Part shown: one piece after another, positions 34,745-45,708 of the stretch
Numbering within the stretch: the stretch's first letter is position 1
How the letters are laid out: each line of letters begins with the position of its first letter
Source of the DNA: Uranotaenia lowii
Taxonomy: Eukaryota; Arthropoda; Insecta; Diptera; Culicidae
Direction of reading: 5' to 3'
Length of the DNA: 64,000 nucleotides
Assembly: GCF_029784155.1 (NCBI RefSeq)
Contig: NC_073691.1
Coordinates: 123,132,714-123,196,713 of the forward strand
Program-made: the position numbers and the translations under genes
The notes under the pieces: model-generated
The model's database searches: none
What the model was told of the DNA's origin: nothing
Seen by the model: only the letters and a program-made list of their open reading frames with translations

Positions 34745-36545
34745 ACGACATACATAACTTGATGAACATAATTCCTAAAACTCTATTTCTCGGACATCCC
34801 ACATTCACCAGATCACGCTCCACTTGGTCACCACCTTCCACCAGCCTTCACCTCCTTTTGGATATTGGGTTCGCCGTAGAGTCGCACGAGCTCGTGGTTT
34901 ATCCTTCGCCTACACACCGCTCGTCGAACAACACCTTGTAGCGCCACGTTGAACATCATGGAAGATAAACCATCGTCTTGTCGAAGCCCCCTGCGCGATT
35001 CGAATGAACTCGACAATTCATCCGAAATCCGCACACAGCACTGCGTTCCATCCATCATCGCCTTGATCAGTCTGATCAGATTCCCGGAAAAGTCGTTCTC
35101 GTCCATGATTTTCCATTGCTCGTTATGGTCGATCGTGTCGTATGCTGCTTTGAAGTCGATGAATAAATGGTGCGTAGGGACTTGGTGTTCACGGCATTTT
35201 TGGAGGATTTGCCGTAATGTGAATATCTGGTCTGTCGTTGACCATCCCTTCATGAAGCCGGCCTGATGACTTCCCACAAATCTGTTTGCTTGTGGCGTTA
35301 GGCTGCGGAGAAGGATTCGGAACAGCACTTTGTAGGCGGCATTTAGGACAGTGATCGCTCGGTAGTTCTCACAGTCCAATTTGTCGTCCTTCATGTAGAT
35401 GGAGCATATTACCCCCTCCTTCCACTCCTCCAGTAGCTGTTATGTGTCCGAGATCCGGACCATCAGGCAATCGGCCAACTTGTCCGGGCCCATTTTGATG
35501 AGTTCAACTGCGATGCCATCCTTCCCAGCCAACTTGTTGCTATTCAGCTGGCGAATGGCTTCCTTAACTTCACTCATCTTGGGAGTGAATTCTCTACGTC
35601 GTTGGCTATGCCGGCGATGTACCTTCCCCCACTGTTTGGATCTTCTGCATGTGCGCCGTTCAGGTGTTCTTCGAAGTGCTGCTTCCACCTTTTGATCACC
35701 TCACGATTGTCCTTCAGGATGGCCCCATCCTTATCCAGGACCATTTCGGCTTGCGGCACGAAGCCTTTGCGGGATGCGTTGAGTTTCTGATAGAACTTTC
35801 GTGTTTCTTGGGAACCATGCAGCTGCTCAAGCTCCTCCTCGTCTAGACGACGCTTTCTCTCCTGGAAAACTCGGACTCGCTGCCCCTTTCGCTGTCGGTG
35901 ATTTTCCACATTTCGACGGGTGCTTCTTTGCACTACTGCCGCCCGCGCGGCATTCTATCCCTCCATCACCCTCCTACACTTATCGTCGAACCAGTCTTTC
36001 CGTCGAGTTCGTTCTAATGCCTGATAACGTTCTCCGCAACGCTTTTGATGGCTGTCTTGATGATATCCCAACAGTCTTCGAGAGGAGCTTCGTCAAACTC
36101 GCCCTCTGCCGGCAGCGCTGCTTCGAGCGATTGCGCATAATCTGCCGCGATCTCAGGTTGCTCTGAAGCAACTGCGATATTTAACCGAGACGAGCGTCGG
36201 TTTCGTATGTTGTTCACAACGTAGAGTTTTGGGCACATTTTCACCATCACCAGATAATGGTCTGACTCGATGTTGGCGCCCCGACAGGATCTGAAGTCAA
36301 TGAGGTTCGAGAAGTGCCCGCTGTCTATCAAAACGTGGCGATCAGCTGTGATTGCGTTTGGTACGGCGATCTCCTGGTTTACTTGTTGTGTGGGAGGCCT
36401 TACTGGAAAAAGGTACTACGTACGGTCATTCGTTTGGAGGCGGTGAAATCTATTAGTCTGAGGCCGTTTTCGTTGGTCAGGTGGTGCGCACTGAACCTTC
36501 CAATTGTCGGTTTGAATTCCTCTTCCTGTTCGACCTGAGAGTCAA
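34745..36545 (-). pseudogene. RTE-like LINE remnant with internal deletion
   Basis: The minus strand from 36545 carries the end of an endonuclease (LTNENGLRLIDFTAS, SDHYLVMVKM), then the linker with NREVIKRWKQHFEEHLNG, and the reverse transcriptase with NKLAGKDGIAVELI, NYRAITVLNAAYKVL, QAGFMKGWSTTDQIF, FIDFKAAYDTIDH and a degenerate LRQDDGLSSMMFN. It then jumps to a C-terminal RLYGEPNIQKEVKAG-like segment. The expected catalytic (F/Y)ADD part between them is missing, so at least one internal deletion has occurred. Several frameshifts are also present. The clade is tentative. Confidence 0.8.
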
Positions 36546-36802
36546 AATCCATCTTTAATTTATATTATTTTTTCATCCTTTCTGTAATTTTTGTCATTTT
36601 TTTCACAACTTGGTGTATTTGTGAATAAAATCGATTTTGCATTCTTATTATTAGATATTTATTTTTTCACGATCATTTATTTTTTCATGATTATATTATA
36701 AAAAAAATGGATGCACGATGGATTTGAATAGTTGACATGTCGTTTGGAGCGACTTGTTTTTTATAAGGCATCCATGAAAAATTTCATATATGTTAAGCCA
36801 CT

Positions 36803-38330
36803 GCCCAAGTAACCAGAATTCCCTTAAAAAGGTTCCATAGAAGCTTAATCAGCTCTCGTTTGTGTCTGAAGGGAATGCTAATCAGCCCAAAATTAAAGTT
36901 CTTAAAGCTACTTTCAAGTTCGTTAAGGTGGCTGTAGAGAACGCTATTCAGCTTCTAAGAGAATGTCAAGAAACTTCTACGCGTCGAAAAAAAAATCCGA
37001 TTGACAGATTGCTCTGACAACCACCCAAGCAACCAGAAGTCCCTTAAAAAGGTTCCATAGAAGCTTAATCAGCTCTCGTTTCTGTCTGAAGAGAGTGCTA
37101 ATCAGCCCAAAATTTAAGTTCTTAAAGCTACTTTGAAGGTCGTTTAGGTGGCTGAAGAGAATGCTATTCAGCTTCTAAGAGAATGTCAAAAACTTTTACG
37201 CGCTGAAAAAAAAAAATCCGGTTGACAGATTGCTCTGACAACCAGATGACAGATTGCTAGATTGCCGGTCTGTATAGGTTTATTCCATTGATTTCAATGT
37301 TTATTTTATTTTTATTACAAAGAAAACTCCTATTCGACTGTGGAAATGAACCACTGCTCTCTGACATGAAACGAAAGGCCGCTAACCCCCTGACCAAACC
37401 AACTGAATATTTGGAGGTTGTTATATGTGGTATTTGAACTAATTTTTTGAGAATATTTTTACTATGGATTTGAGTAGGTTTTTTCACATAATCATTAGAA
37501 TTTGGACATGAATTGAAAAGAAAAACAATGCACAAGTAATTTTTAAAACTTTTATTCATTAAAACTTTTCAACACTTATACGCGAGATTCACTTTCTTAC
37601 CGAAATCAGCAGAATATTATGGGCTTCCGGCTGGATGTGGGTGTTATTCGAATCGCCGACATTGATCCGAATTGCTGGTATTGATCCGACAGATCGAATA
37701 CTATCCCTCGTTCCTGGTTAGATGTTTTACTAAAAAAGTGGACACCGGTCTTGGATAGAACGGTGTAAAATTTTGAGGCAATGCTTCTATCTGCACCATA
37801 TTTCTGCCGGATCCAGCACCAACCGAATGTTATAGATGTTCTCCAAAGGTCCCTTCCTGCTGCTTCTGTTTTTTAGGGGTAATCCTGGTGGCCCAGATCG
37901 TGGATGAAAAAATTACGCGGTCAGAGCAAAAAACCGAATCAAACAATAATTTTTCCTTTTTTGTTATTGGTTGTTGTTTTAAGATTAATTTTCATGCAAA
38001 CAATAAACTTTTGACAGACAATTGACACAATTTTTTCACATGTCTCTTAGAAGTTCCAAACAAGTTCTTTACGCTACCAAGTTGGGCCTGAAATGGTTCA
38101 TTAGAAAGTGCTTAGCGAACATTTGCGCCCTTCTTGAATGATGTCGCATAAAAAGCGCTTAGAAGTTCCTTTTCAGACTTTTATACCTTTCAAAAGGCGT
38201 TAAAAGTTTCTAGGGAACTTGTACGTGACATGAGCACCTGAAAATCTCAAAACATCTTTTTTCAGCCAAATCTGAACTTTGAAATTCCATGTTTAAGTAA
38301 GTGAGCGACTTTTGGTTGCTTGGGCAGATG
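36803..38330. repeat. CCCAAGYAACCARAA repeat cluster (MITE-like)
   Basis: TGCCCAAGTAACCAGAA (36803) and CCCAAGCAACCAGAA (37024) start two direct copies of a 220-bp block (AAAAAGGTTCCATAGAAGC, GCTATTCAGCTTCTAAGAG). The inverse (TTTTGGTTGCTTGGGCA) ends the cluster at about 38330. Inverted ends plus a tandemly doubled head suggest a non-autonomous DNA element that has been rearranged. A further piece of the same family, with CGCTTAGAAGTTCCTTT, lies at 42172-42340. Confidence 0.55.
37325..37400 (-). repeat. tRNA-like SINE head, copy 1
   Basis: The minus strand reads GGTCAGGGGGTTAGCGGCC...GCAGTGGTTCATTTCC, resembling the A and B boxes of a tRNA-derived SINE. The B box deviates from GGTTCRANNCC by one base. 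It is followed by DNA shared with copy 2 at 38410. Confidence 0.4.
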
Positions 38331-38409
38331 TCAGATTGCTAGGTTGCCGGTCTATCAAGGTCTATCTCATTGGTTTTAATTATGTTGTTTTGATTACAAA
38401 ACCTGCTTG

Positions 38410-38480
38410 CACGCCTATGGAATTGAACCGCTGCTCTCTACATTGCAATGAAACCCACCAGCCTCTCGATCAATCCAGCA
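38410..38480 (-). repeat. tRNA-like SINE head, copy 2
   Basis: The minus strand reads TGGATTGATCGAGAGGCTGG...AGCGGTTCAATTCC, with a good B box. It shares the outer sequence (minus: GACCGGCAAYCTAGCAAT-like at the 3' side) with copy 1. It does not fold as a full tRNA. Confidence 0.45.
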
Positions 38481-38742
38481 ATAGTTCATTGCCATTGTAA
38501 TAATTAGTATTTAACTCAATATCAGTTGAGATGATTGAATAGGTTGGTCAATAGTTTGTTCCTTATGTCGTTTGAAGGACTTTCAGTACACAATATGAAT
38601 AATAACAATAAATCGCATCATCAAAAATTTATTCGAATATCTTAATATTTTGTAAGACTGGATGTTAGTTAATCGGCAGATTTACGATGAACCCCTAATA
38701 ATCCCTAGGGTCGGCAAGCTTACACAAAACTAAGTTGCAGGG

Positions 38743-39106
38743 TGTGGGACCACTCCGGGGTCTACCGGAGAACCCGCACGACGATGTGGATTCCCATCGT
38801 TTTATCGATGGTCTTTCCGTTCTTTTCCACGCGGCAAAAGCGCACGACCTTTCTGGCGCACGACAGATGAACTGACTGACGAACTGACCGGGCTTGTCAC
38901 TGAGCCCGTTGGAGGGAAAGAGAGGACTCTAGTGAGAAACGATGCAGAAAACGATGCAGCAAATTTCAGTCTTCCTTCCCCCAGGTGAGAAAGGGTGAGA
39001 AAGACATCATTTGTGACAGATCTAACAATGCTGGCAAATAGTGGTGCCAGGTGCATTGTTTGACTTAATTCAACATTTGACACGATTTCTTTTCTCATAT
39101 CCCACA
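38743..39106 (-). repeat. 3' LTR (364 bp form)
   Basis: Starts TGTGGGACCACTCC and ends ATCCCACA on +. A stretch GCAGAAAACGATGCAG and CAGTCTTCC within it also occurs at 62249-62292, so a piece of the family is present there. Confidence 0.8.
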
Positions 39107-39121
39107 TCTTCCCTCTTCTCC
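39107..39121 (-). other. Polypurine tract
   Basis: The minus strand reads GGAGAAGAGGGAAGA directly before the TG of the 3' LTR. Confidence 0.75.
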
Positions 39122-40229
39122 ATAAAAAATTGTTTTCTATTTGTTCTGCCTAATTGTGCAAAAAGCTTATGCGTGTGGGCAATCGCTTTTCATGAGCAAG
39201 TAAATCCAGAATTATGTTTTTTTTTGTGTGTCATCCTTATGTAATAAGACCTTTTGATTCGGATATCATATTCTATGAGTGACTCTCCTATAGCCAAGGT
39301 TCTTAGATACACGAGGTTCTCCGACTTTCACAGTAAGTAGGTGAGGAGTGAGCGAGGCTCTCAATGAGTTTGTTTATTTCTTGCTCAGCTTTTCTGTGGT
39401 TTGTTGGTAAACAAACTTCATGAGTTCCGCATAGTTACATAGCCGAAATAGCCAAGATGGCTGAATCGGGAATTCGTTATTCGGTAACACCTCTTATATA
39501 TATACACACCTTACCTATAGCTCCCTCCTTTTTCGCCTTCCCTTTCTGTCAATAGGGCATGGGCCTGGTAAAAAGAATAACTTCGGATTTCAACAGCATC
39601 TACAATATCCGATCAATTTCAGAATTCACACTTCAGAGTTGAGATCTTGCTTGAAGATTTAAATTGCAATTAACGCCAGACTAGTTAATTTGTTTTAATA
39701 TATTCTGCTTATGTTGTCGCGTTCTACAATCTTCTATTTTTCTATAAATATAACGCTATTCAATGGCCTGACGATCTATGTAAAACAAATAGTAATGTGT
39801 ACGAATTAGGTTTTCTTCCATTTTCTTTTAAAATACAAATGTTCTCGAGACAAATAAATAGGTTTTAATTCATCCGTATATCGTGTTGGAATCAACTCAA
39901 TTTCTTAATCTATACCTCTACCTCGAAATATAAACCTATAGGTTTTCCATTCAGTATTTCATCATCTTCTTTCAATCATTTCAAATTAAAATTGTCATCT
40001 CGTTTTACCCGACTGGGTTTCCTCAATTTTCACATTTATGCGCTTTGTCAAAGTTCACTAATAAATAAAATTTCACAACTGTGCAGTCTCAACTGACTGA
40101 AGATTTAACAGCCAAATTATTAAACCATAACAGAATCCATCCTGAATTCATCGAACTATTGATTATAATTTTTTTTTTTACTTTAAAAACTTTTGGTTTC
40201 CGCCAATTGCCTTACAGGGTTTACAGAAC
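39122..40229 (-). other. Non-coding internal region of the second LTR element
   Basis: AT-rich. No gag, protease, RT or integrase motif seen on either strand. Confidence 0.5.
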
Positions 40230-40950
40230 ATTGTTCAACCGGTATCCGCTGAAATTGTTGTTCAAGGTCGCTTTTTCAATTACACGGTATATGTGGAATT
40301 TTCAAATCAATATCCTAATTATTGGGAAGGAATGGTTCACGCTATGTCTAGCCGCCATCCCGGAGAAAAAAAATGTTTTTTCCAATTTATTAAGCACTAC
40401 TCAAATAAGTTATTTTCATTTGATTTCTCTTTTTTTTCCACTCTTCCTGGTATTTTAATAATCCTGAGTCGGAATCCACCGAACTATCAAAACCCACTTT
40501 TTAGAGTTTTGTGGATTTTTCAGGTTTCGAAAAATCAAAACAAACTTCAATGTATCCACCATTTTGTTCCTGTTTTTAACAAGTCGGTATCCGCCGAACT
40601 ATTGAGTCGCATTCACTGGTATCCGCCAGTTTTTTTTTTTCACAGTCCATAGTCGGTGTTTTCCAACTACGGAAATTTTTAAACCGGTATCCGCCGGATT
40701 TCTAAATTTATATACCGGTATCCGCCGGATTTTCCAAATTTATATACCGGTATCCGCCGGTTTTCAATCCACAGTCGGTATCCGCCGAACTGTGGTGGTT
40801 TATATACCGGTATCCGCCGGTTTTTTTTTTCAAATTTATATACCGGTATCCGCCGGTTTTCGATCCACAGTCGGTATCCGCCGAACTGTGGTAATTTATA
40901 TACCGGTATCCGCCGGTTTTAAAATTTATATACCGGTATCCGCCGGTTTT
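40230..40950. repeat. Array of TATCCG-loop hairpins
   Basis: About a dozen units share the core GGTATCCGCC. Most read ACCGG-TATCCG-CCGGT, preceded by TTTATAT. Others read TCGG-TATCCG-CCGA (40584, 40775 and 40872) and one reads ACTGG-TATCCG-CCAGT (about 40616). The arms always stay complementary while the 6-nt loop stays the same. Spacing is irregular (about 27-35 bp) in the dense part from 40680. Confidence 0.85.
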
Positions 40951-41113
40951 GCAGCAATCTGCTTCTATTCAAGTTGTCTCGACTCTTGCACTGTATTTAT
41001 TCACTTCGCCTTCCGCCATTTAAAAAAAATACATTTTATTGGCGTGGTGACGTACACTTCATTTTCACTTTTCTCACTTTCAGGATTAAGGGGAATCATC
41101 ACTGTGATGTCCC

Positions 41114-41131
41114 GTCCTGTCACGGTCGCCA
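41114..41131 (-). other. Primer-binding site complementary to tRNA-Arg
   Basis: The + strand reads GTCCTGTCACGGTCGCCA, identical to the site at 8586-8603. Three A separate it from the LTR start TGTGGGACC at 41135. Confidence 0.85.
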
Positions 41132-41134
41132 AAA

Positions 41135-42088
41135 TGTGGGACCACTCCCGTGGTGACGTACACTTCATTTTCACTGTTTCCATCCTCTTCTGTCTTGTGA
41201 TGGGCTATGGGATAGGTTTAATATGATTTCGATGCGGTTGACAATAACAGTTATTAGAAAACTTGTTAATTGAATCTTACACCAATAATTCCACCTCCAA
41301 GGAATTTTATTATTATTGGAGTAGAATCTTATGTGTACACCCAAATAATACACGACGTATTACAGGACAGGACACTCAACGTTCTTATTGACGGAAAAAA
41401 GGTTTTAAAATTACCATTTTGTCGGCCAGTTTCAAGTTCGATGATTCCCAGCTACAGGTCGATGTCTGACTGATTCCGTAGAAGAAAAACACCATCACAG
41501 CATCATACTAAGTTTTGATTCAAAATGAAGCTTTTAGACCCCAGTGTTTGAGAAATTCAATAATGACCCCAAATCGACTCAGCCTACCGTGTAGGCACGC
41601 GTTTTGGTAGATATGGGACTTTTGGTGCTTGAGATTACTACGGGACATCATCTTAACCGTTCAGATTGGCTGTTCTCCATCGGTCTGTTGAACAAACGGT
41701 GTACCATTGAATGATCGAACTGAGCTGGCTGTCCAAGAGCTTAAGAGTTCTTTAACTGTGGCAAATGGGAGTTATTAAGCAAACACTAGCGACACCATGT
41801 CCTCCATAGAAGAGTTTCGATTAGTTAGGGAGCTTTTGGAAAGCTTTTGAAAACAGCCATACATTTGTCCTAACTCCAAAACGTCAAAAATTTACCTGGC
41901 ATCGCGGATATCAGCTTCTCATGCTTAAGCCAAAGGTCTATTTGAAGAATCTACGCCGAACTATGAAAAAGTTCTGGCTCATACATACCTTGGCTACGGT
42001 GACGTACGCTTCAATGCAAATAGTGGTGCCAGGTGCATTGTTTGACTTAATTCAACATTTGACACGATTTCTTTTCTCATATCCCACA
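41135..42088 (-). repeat. 5' LTR (954 bp, altered form)
   Basis: The first 14 and last 73 bases match the other LTR; the roughly 870 bases between do not. GGTGACGTACRCTTCA occurs at both borders of the foreign part (about 41151 and 41999) and also at 41045, hinting at recombination through this word. On + the foreign part encodes a short peptide with IGVESYVYTQIIHD, vaguely like a Bel/Pao protease region, which I cannot confirm. Confidence 0.55.
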
Positions 42089-42093
42089 CAGGG

Positions 42094-43180
42094 AAATTCG
42101 GGAGAGCTAAAGAAAATTCCTCAGATAAAGTTCGGTACCGTTTAATGATGCAGTTTTGATCACCCACCACTTTCTTTGCCATGTCGCTTAGAATTCCCAT
42201 ATAGGTTCTTCAAAACACCTTCAAGTATCTTTATGGTGCGTTTTAGAATGTTACGCGAACGTTATCGACCTTCTTGAAAGAAGTTCTATTAAATGCGCTT
42301 AGAAGTTCCTTTATCGATAGTTTATCCTTTCAAAGGGCGATACCTATAGTTTCGATGGATTTACAGGGAATGTAAAATAAAATCCGTTTGCGTTTATAGA
42401 AAGACGGAACAACTTTTCGACGATTTTTTTTTTACCATTCAAAAGTGTATTAAAAATACTAAATTCATCAGAATTTTTCGAGTTGAGATTTTTTATATGG
42501 CAAAATATACAGGAATTTGAAAACAAGTACGTACTATATTTTGTTCAGTACTGTAAGTCCAACAGGTATAGATTTTATGATAATTAATTTTTCCAAGACA
42601 ATCATTAGTAACCATAAATTCAGGGAAATAGTCCGGAATTCTTCAAAAAAATCGAAATTTTTTTGCTCAGCTGCTAAGTTCATATGATTCTCAGTATCTT
42701 GGAATGTTCCAGGATAACTGATAATTTTTGAAATTTACACTCATCTCATGTTTAAAACATTAAACCCGACACTTCGAGCAACTCGAAAGTGATAAAATTG
42801 TGGAATTATATCCAGTGGCCACAGAGAAATAACTGATAGAAATTTATTGTTCTGCTTACGCCACTTTGCGGTTTGTATTGTTATGCATTATGCATTCTGA
42901 TGTATTATCACAAGGATGTATCATATTATGTAGTGCACTCTGATGCTGGCTTAAAAATTGTTCTTTTAAGTCAAGCAGGTGAGATTTCAACGCAGGCCCT
43001 TTGTAATTATTCATTTCATCACACCTGAGAAGTTAAATAAAGACTCAAAAAGAAATATGAAATAGGACTGTATCGACCTATCTTATTTTCCTTGCATCTT
43101 AGCACGTCAATAAATAAATCATCCCCACACTATACGCTTGATTGAAATATGGATCTAATTGGATAATGAATATTTCATGA
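42094..43180. other. Intergenic DNA with a fragment of the CCCAAG family
   Basis: 42172-42340 is similar to 38038-38200 (TGTCKCTTAGAA, GCGCTTAGAAGTTCCTTT). The rest is AT-rich without features. Confidence 0.45.
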
Positions 43181-44133
43181 GAAACAAATGCCTCGAAATT
43201 TTTCCTTTAAGTTTGCCTCTTTTGTGTCACCCTTTGGCTGGAAACGCGGCATCAGCCAAAGCCTAAGATGGTTCAAGTGTATTGGATCGGGCTTCGAATT
43301 AATTTCGGCACTGTTAAACAACCAATTCCCAATATTTTCGCCCCGAGTAAGCGCTATTCATGCACCAAAAACATTGGCTGGTCAAGTGAAGTAGAACGTA
43401 GACAAGAAACCCTATCATTATTGGTAAATCGTTTTTGTTTGTTTTTGCAACGCATAACGATTTATTCTTCACCGGTTTTTTCCTTTCATCGTCGAAGGTG
43501 AGATCCATCCATGTGCTTCCGAGGACTGGGTAAGAGCGAGAACTTTGGATTTTTTTTTGGAGGCGATTTTCCATCGCTTTAAGCACAGGTTCTTGCCTGC
43601 TTGCGGAAAATACCGACATGCCGGCAACCGCGTGATAACGACCATGCTGCTGCCCAATTTTTGGTGTAAAATTCAACACTCACCATAATTAGGCCGGTCA
43701 TGCAGTTTGCATTTTTAAGACTACTTGTACCCGGTTTTAGGTATCGATGTTGTTTGCTCATGGTTACGATAGGTTTGTTAGGGTACAAGGGTTGAATAAA
43801 TATGGCATGCATCTCAATCTTGGAAATGAGACGCTGCGGATACGATCACTTTGAGTATCACTAAGGGGACCAATCGAATTCGATGATACTGTACAGAAAA
43901 AAAATTCTTTTGTACGAAGCAACAGTGGCATGGCAAACCTGCAAAACCATCTGTTTAGTAAATAAATTTGAAATTAACTTATTTTAATGCCATTTTACAA
44001 CAATAACATTTAAAGCTTGTAGTTTAATATCTGATTCTGGCTCCCAATTTCGCTAAAAGTCGCGAGCTAAGAAAAAAATTTTAGAATGTATTTCGTATTA
44101 CCCGAGGTTATCCTTCCTCTCACTACTTCAGAT
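43181..44133. other. GC-richer patch with possible minus-strand exon
   Basis: 43314-43812 is less AT-rich than its surroundings and has overlapping minus-strand frames. One, read from 43750 (MSKQHRYLKPGTSS...), meets a good donor (CTAATTATG/GTGAGT) near 43684. No domain is recognised. It could be an unrecognised exon or an old repeat. Confidence 0.2.
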
Positions 44134-44830
44134 ATGCGGGATTCTATGTACATGTTTGATTGTTTGAACCCCTAAAGGTATGTATCATCACTAACGTTTT
44201 CGAATGAAGACTTTGATGACGGAGAAGCGTAAAACCGGAATGAGACAACAGAAATTCATCCCCCAAAACAACAATTGAATTTGCAATTATAGAAATGAAC
44301 AGCCTAAATAGTAGAGATGAAGTTTTTCAGACCTCATACTGTAAATGGAATTATATACAAATATATAAAATTTCTCACAAGAAATGTAGATACGCGGGAT
44401 TCTACTGTAGGGGACAATGAGGATACTTGATCCCCATTTCTTATTTTTATCATATCTTTTTTGAAAAATTTAGCAGCTCGTCGTCTTTTGCATTTTCTGA
44501 AAACGTGTAATTTCAAGTTTGAATGCTCCAACGATTCATGAACCCGTAGATGAACTAGAAGCATTTTTGTGGAAGTAAAAAATATTGATCGTTTGAACCC
44601 CTGAAGGTATGTATCCTCACTAACGTTTTCGAATGAAGACTTGGATGACGGAGAAGCGTAAAACCGGGATGAGTCATAACAGAAATTTATCCCCCAAACC
44701 CCAATTGTATTTGAAATTATAGAAATGAACAGTAAATAGTAGAGATGAAGTTTTTCAGACCTCATACGGTAAACGGAATTATATACAAAGCTGAAAAAGC
44801 ATAACATTTCTCACAAGAAAGGGAGATGTC
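44134..44830. repeat. Tandem duplication interrupted by a MITE fragment
   Basis: 44158-44383 and 44588-44790 are near copies (TTTGAACCCCTRAAGGTATG, CTAACGTTTTCGAATGAAG, GAGATGAAGTTTTTCAGACC). GGGATTCTA occurs at 44139 and 44398, marking the repeated border. The second copy is preceded by about 177 bases of the TA-flanked MITE family (44410-44586). Confidence 0.65.
44410..44586 (+). mobile_element. Truncated copy of the GGGGAGAATGAGGATACTTGATC MITE
   Basis: Begins TA-GGGGACAATGAGGATACTTG and stays similar to the left end of the copy at 60743 as far as GTGGRAGTAAAAAA, then stops. Its other end is missing. Confidence 0.75.
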
Positions 44831-45016
44831 AATTTTAATGCTTTGTGAACTTTATAATCTCGTTTACAGTATGCTGTCTGAAAAATTTTCATTTCTACTT
44901 TTTATAGAACAATTACAACAATTATTTGAAAAGGGCCAATAACAATTATTTTCAAACTTCAAGTATTTCGTGCCACGTTTTTAAATTCATTGTTAAGGCA
45001 CGTTAAGGGGTTATTA

Positions 45017-45708
45017 AAGGGTGATACGGTCAAAATTTGGTCAATATCAACTTGGCGTATTTCTTTCAATTTTGCATTTAAAAAACCTGAACACCCCTCA
45101 TTTTGAAGGTGTGTGTATGTGTAGAATGTGGCTCCTATTTTGATTTTGGAATTCACTCTTCAGTTGTCAAAATGCCGTCCAAGGAAGAAGAGCAGCGTAT
45201 CAAAATTTTGCTCGCGCATCGCGAAAATCTGAGCTACTCGCACGCAAAGCTGGCAAAATCGCTAAAAGTTGCCAAATCAACAGTTACAAATGTAATAAAA
45301 GTGTTTGAGGAACGTTTGTCGACAGCCAGGAAGTCTGGATCGGGGGAATGCGAAAACCGGAAGCCACTGAGACGACAAAGAAAGTTGCCGGTAGTTTCAA
45401 GCGAAACCCTAACTTCTCTCTCCGAGATGCCTCAAATAAGCTGGGTGTTTCGTCTACAACCGTGCATCGAGCCAAAAAAACGAGCCGGACTATCGACTTA
45501 CAAGAAGGTAGTGAGTGACTCCAAATTGCGATGATAAACAAAATACGACGGCCAAAGCGCGATCCCGGAGGCTGTACACGACGATGCTGACGAAGTTTGA
45601 CTGCGTGGTAATGGACGACGAAACCTACGTCATAGCCGACTACAAGCAGCTTCCGGGACAGGAGTTTTATACGGCAAAAGGAAGGGGAAAGGTAGCAGAT
45701 ATTTTCAN
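45017..45708 (+). mobile_element. ITmD37E-like mariner element, cut by an assembly gap
   Basis: The left terminal repeat AGGGTGATACGGTCAAAATT starts at 45017-45018, followed by the transposase start. The right end is inside or beyond the 500-N gap. The opposite flank after the gap is LINE sequence, so the element is truncated or continues into the gap. Confidence 0.7.
45172..45708 (+). pseudogene. Mariner-family transposase, frameshifted
   Basis: Starts MPSKEEEQRIKILLA. An N-terminal helix-turn-helix follows (SYSHAKLAKSLKVAKSTVTN), then frameshifts around 45350 and 45480 separate RKPEATETTKKV...SLRDASNKLGVSSTTVHRAKK from KRAGLSTYKK. The catalytic part restarts in 45515 onward with RRLYTTMLTKFDCVVMDDET and ADYKQLPGQEFYTAK. 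The gap removes the rest. Non-functional as it stands. Confidence 0.8.

Larger units (their letters stand above)
38743..42088 (-). mobile_element. Second non-autonomous tRNA-Arg-primed LTR element
   Basis: CAGGG flanks it at 38738-38742 and 42089-42093. Ends are TGTGGGACCACTCC (38743) and a 73-bp block ending CCCACA that occurs at both 39034-39106 and 42016-42088. On the minus strand a tRNA-Arg primer site lies three bases after the LTR that starts at 41135 on +, and a polypurine tract precedes the other LTR. The two LTRs match only at their first 14 and last 73 bases: 38743-39106 is 364 bp, 41135-42088 is 954 bp. One has therefore been altered by insertion, replacement or recombination. The 2-kb interior has no gag or pol frame but holds a hairpin array. 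Confidence 0.8.

Noticed and set aside
40792..41226. Plus-strand frame with repeated IYIPVSAGF
   Set aside because: Translation of the TATCCG hairpin array in one frame; irregular spacing and antisense to the LTR element.
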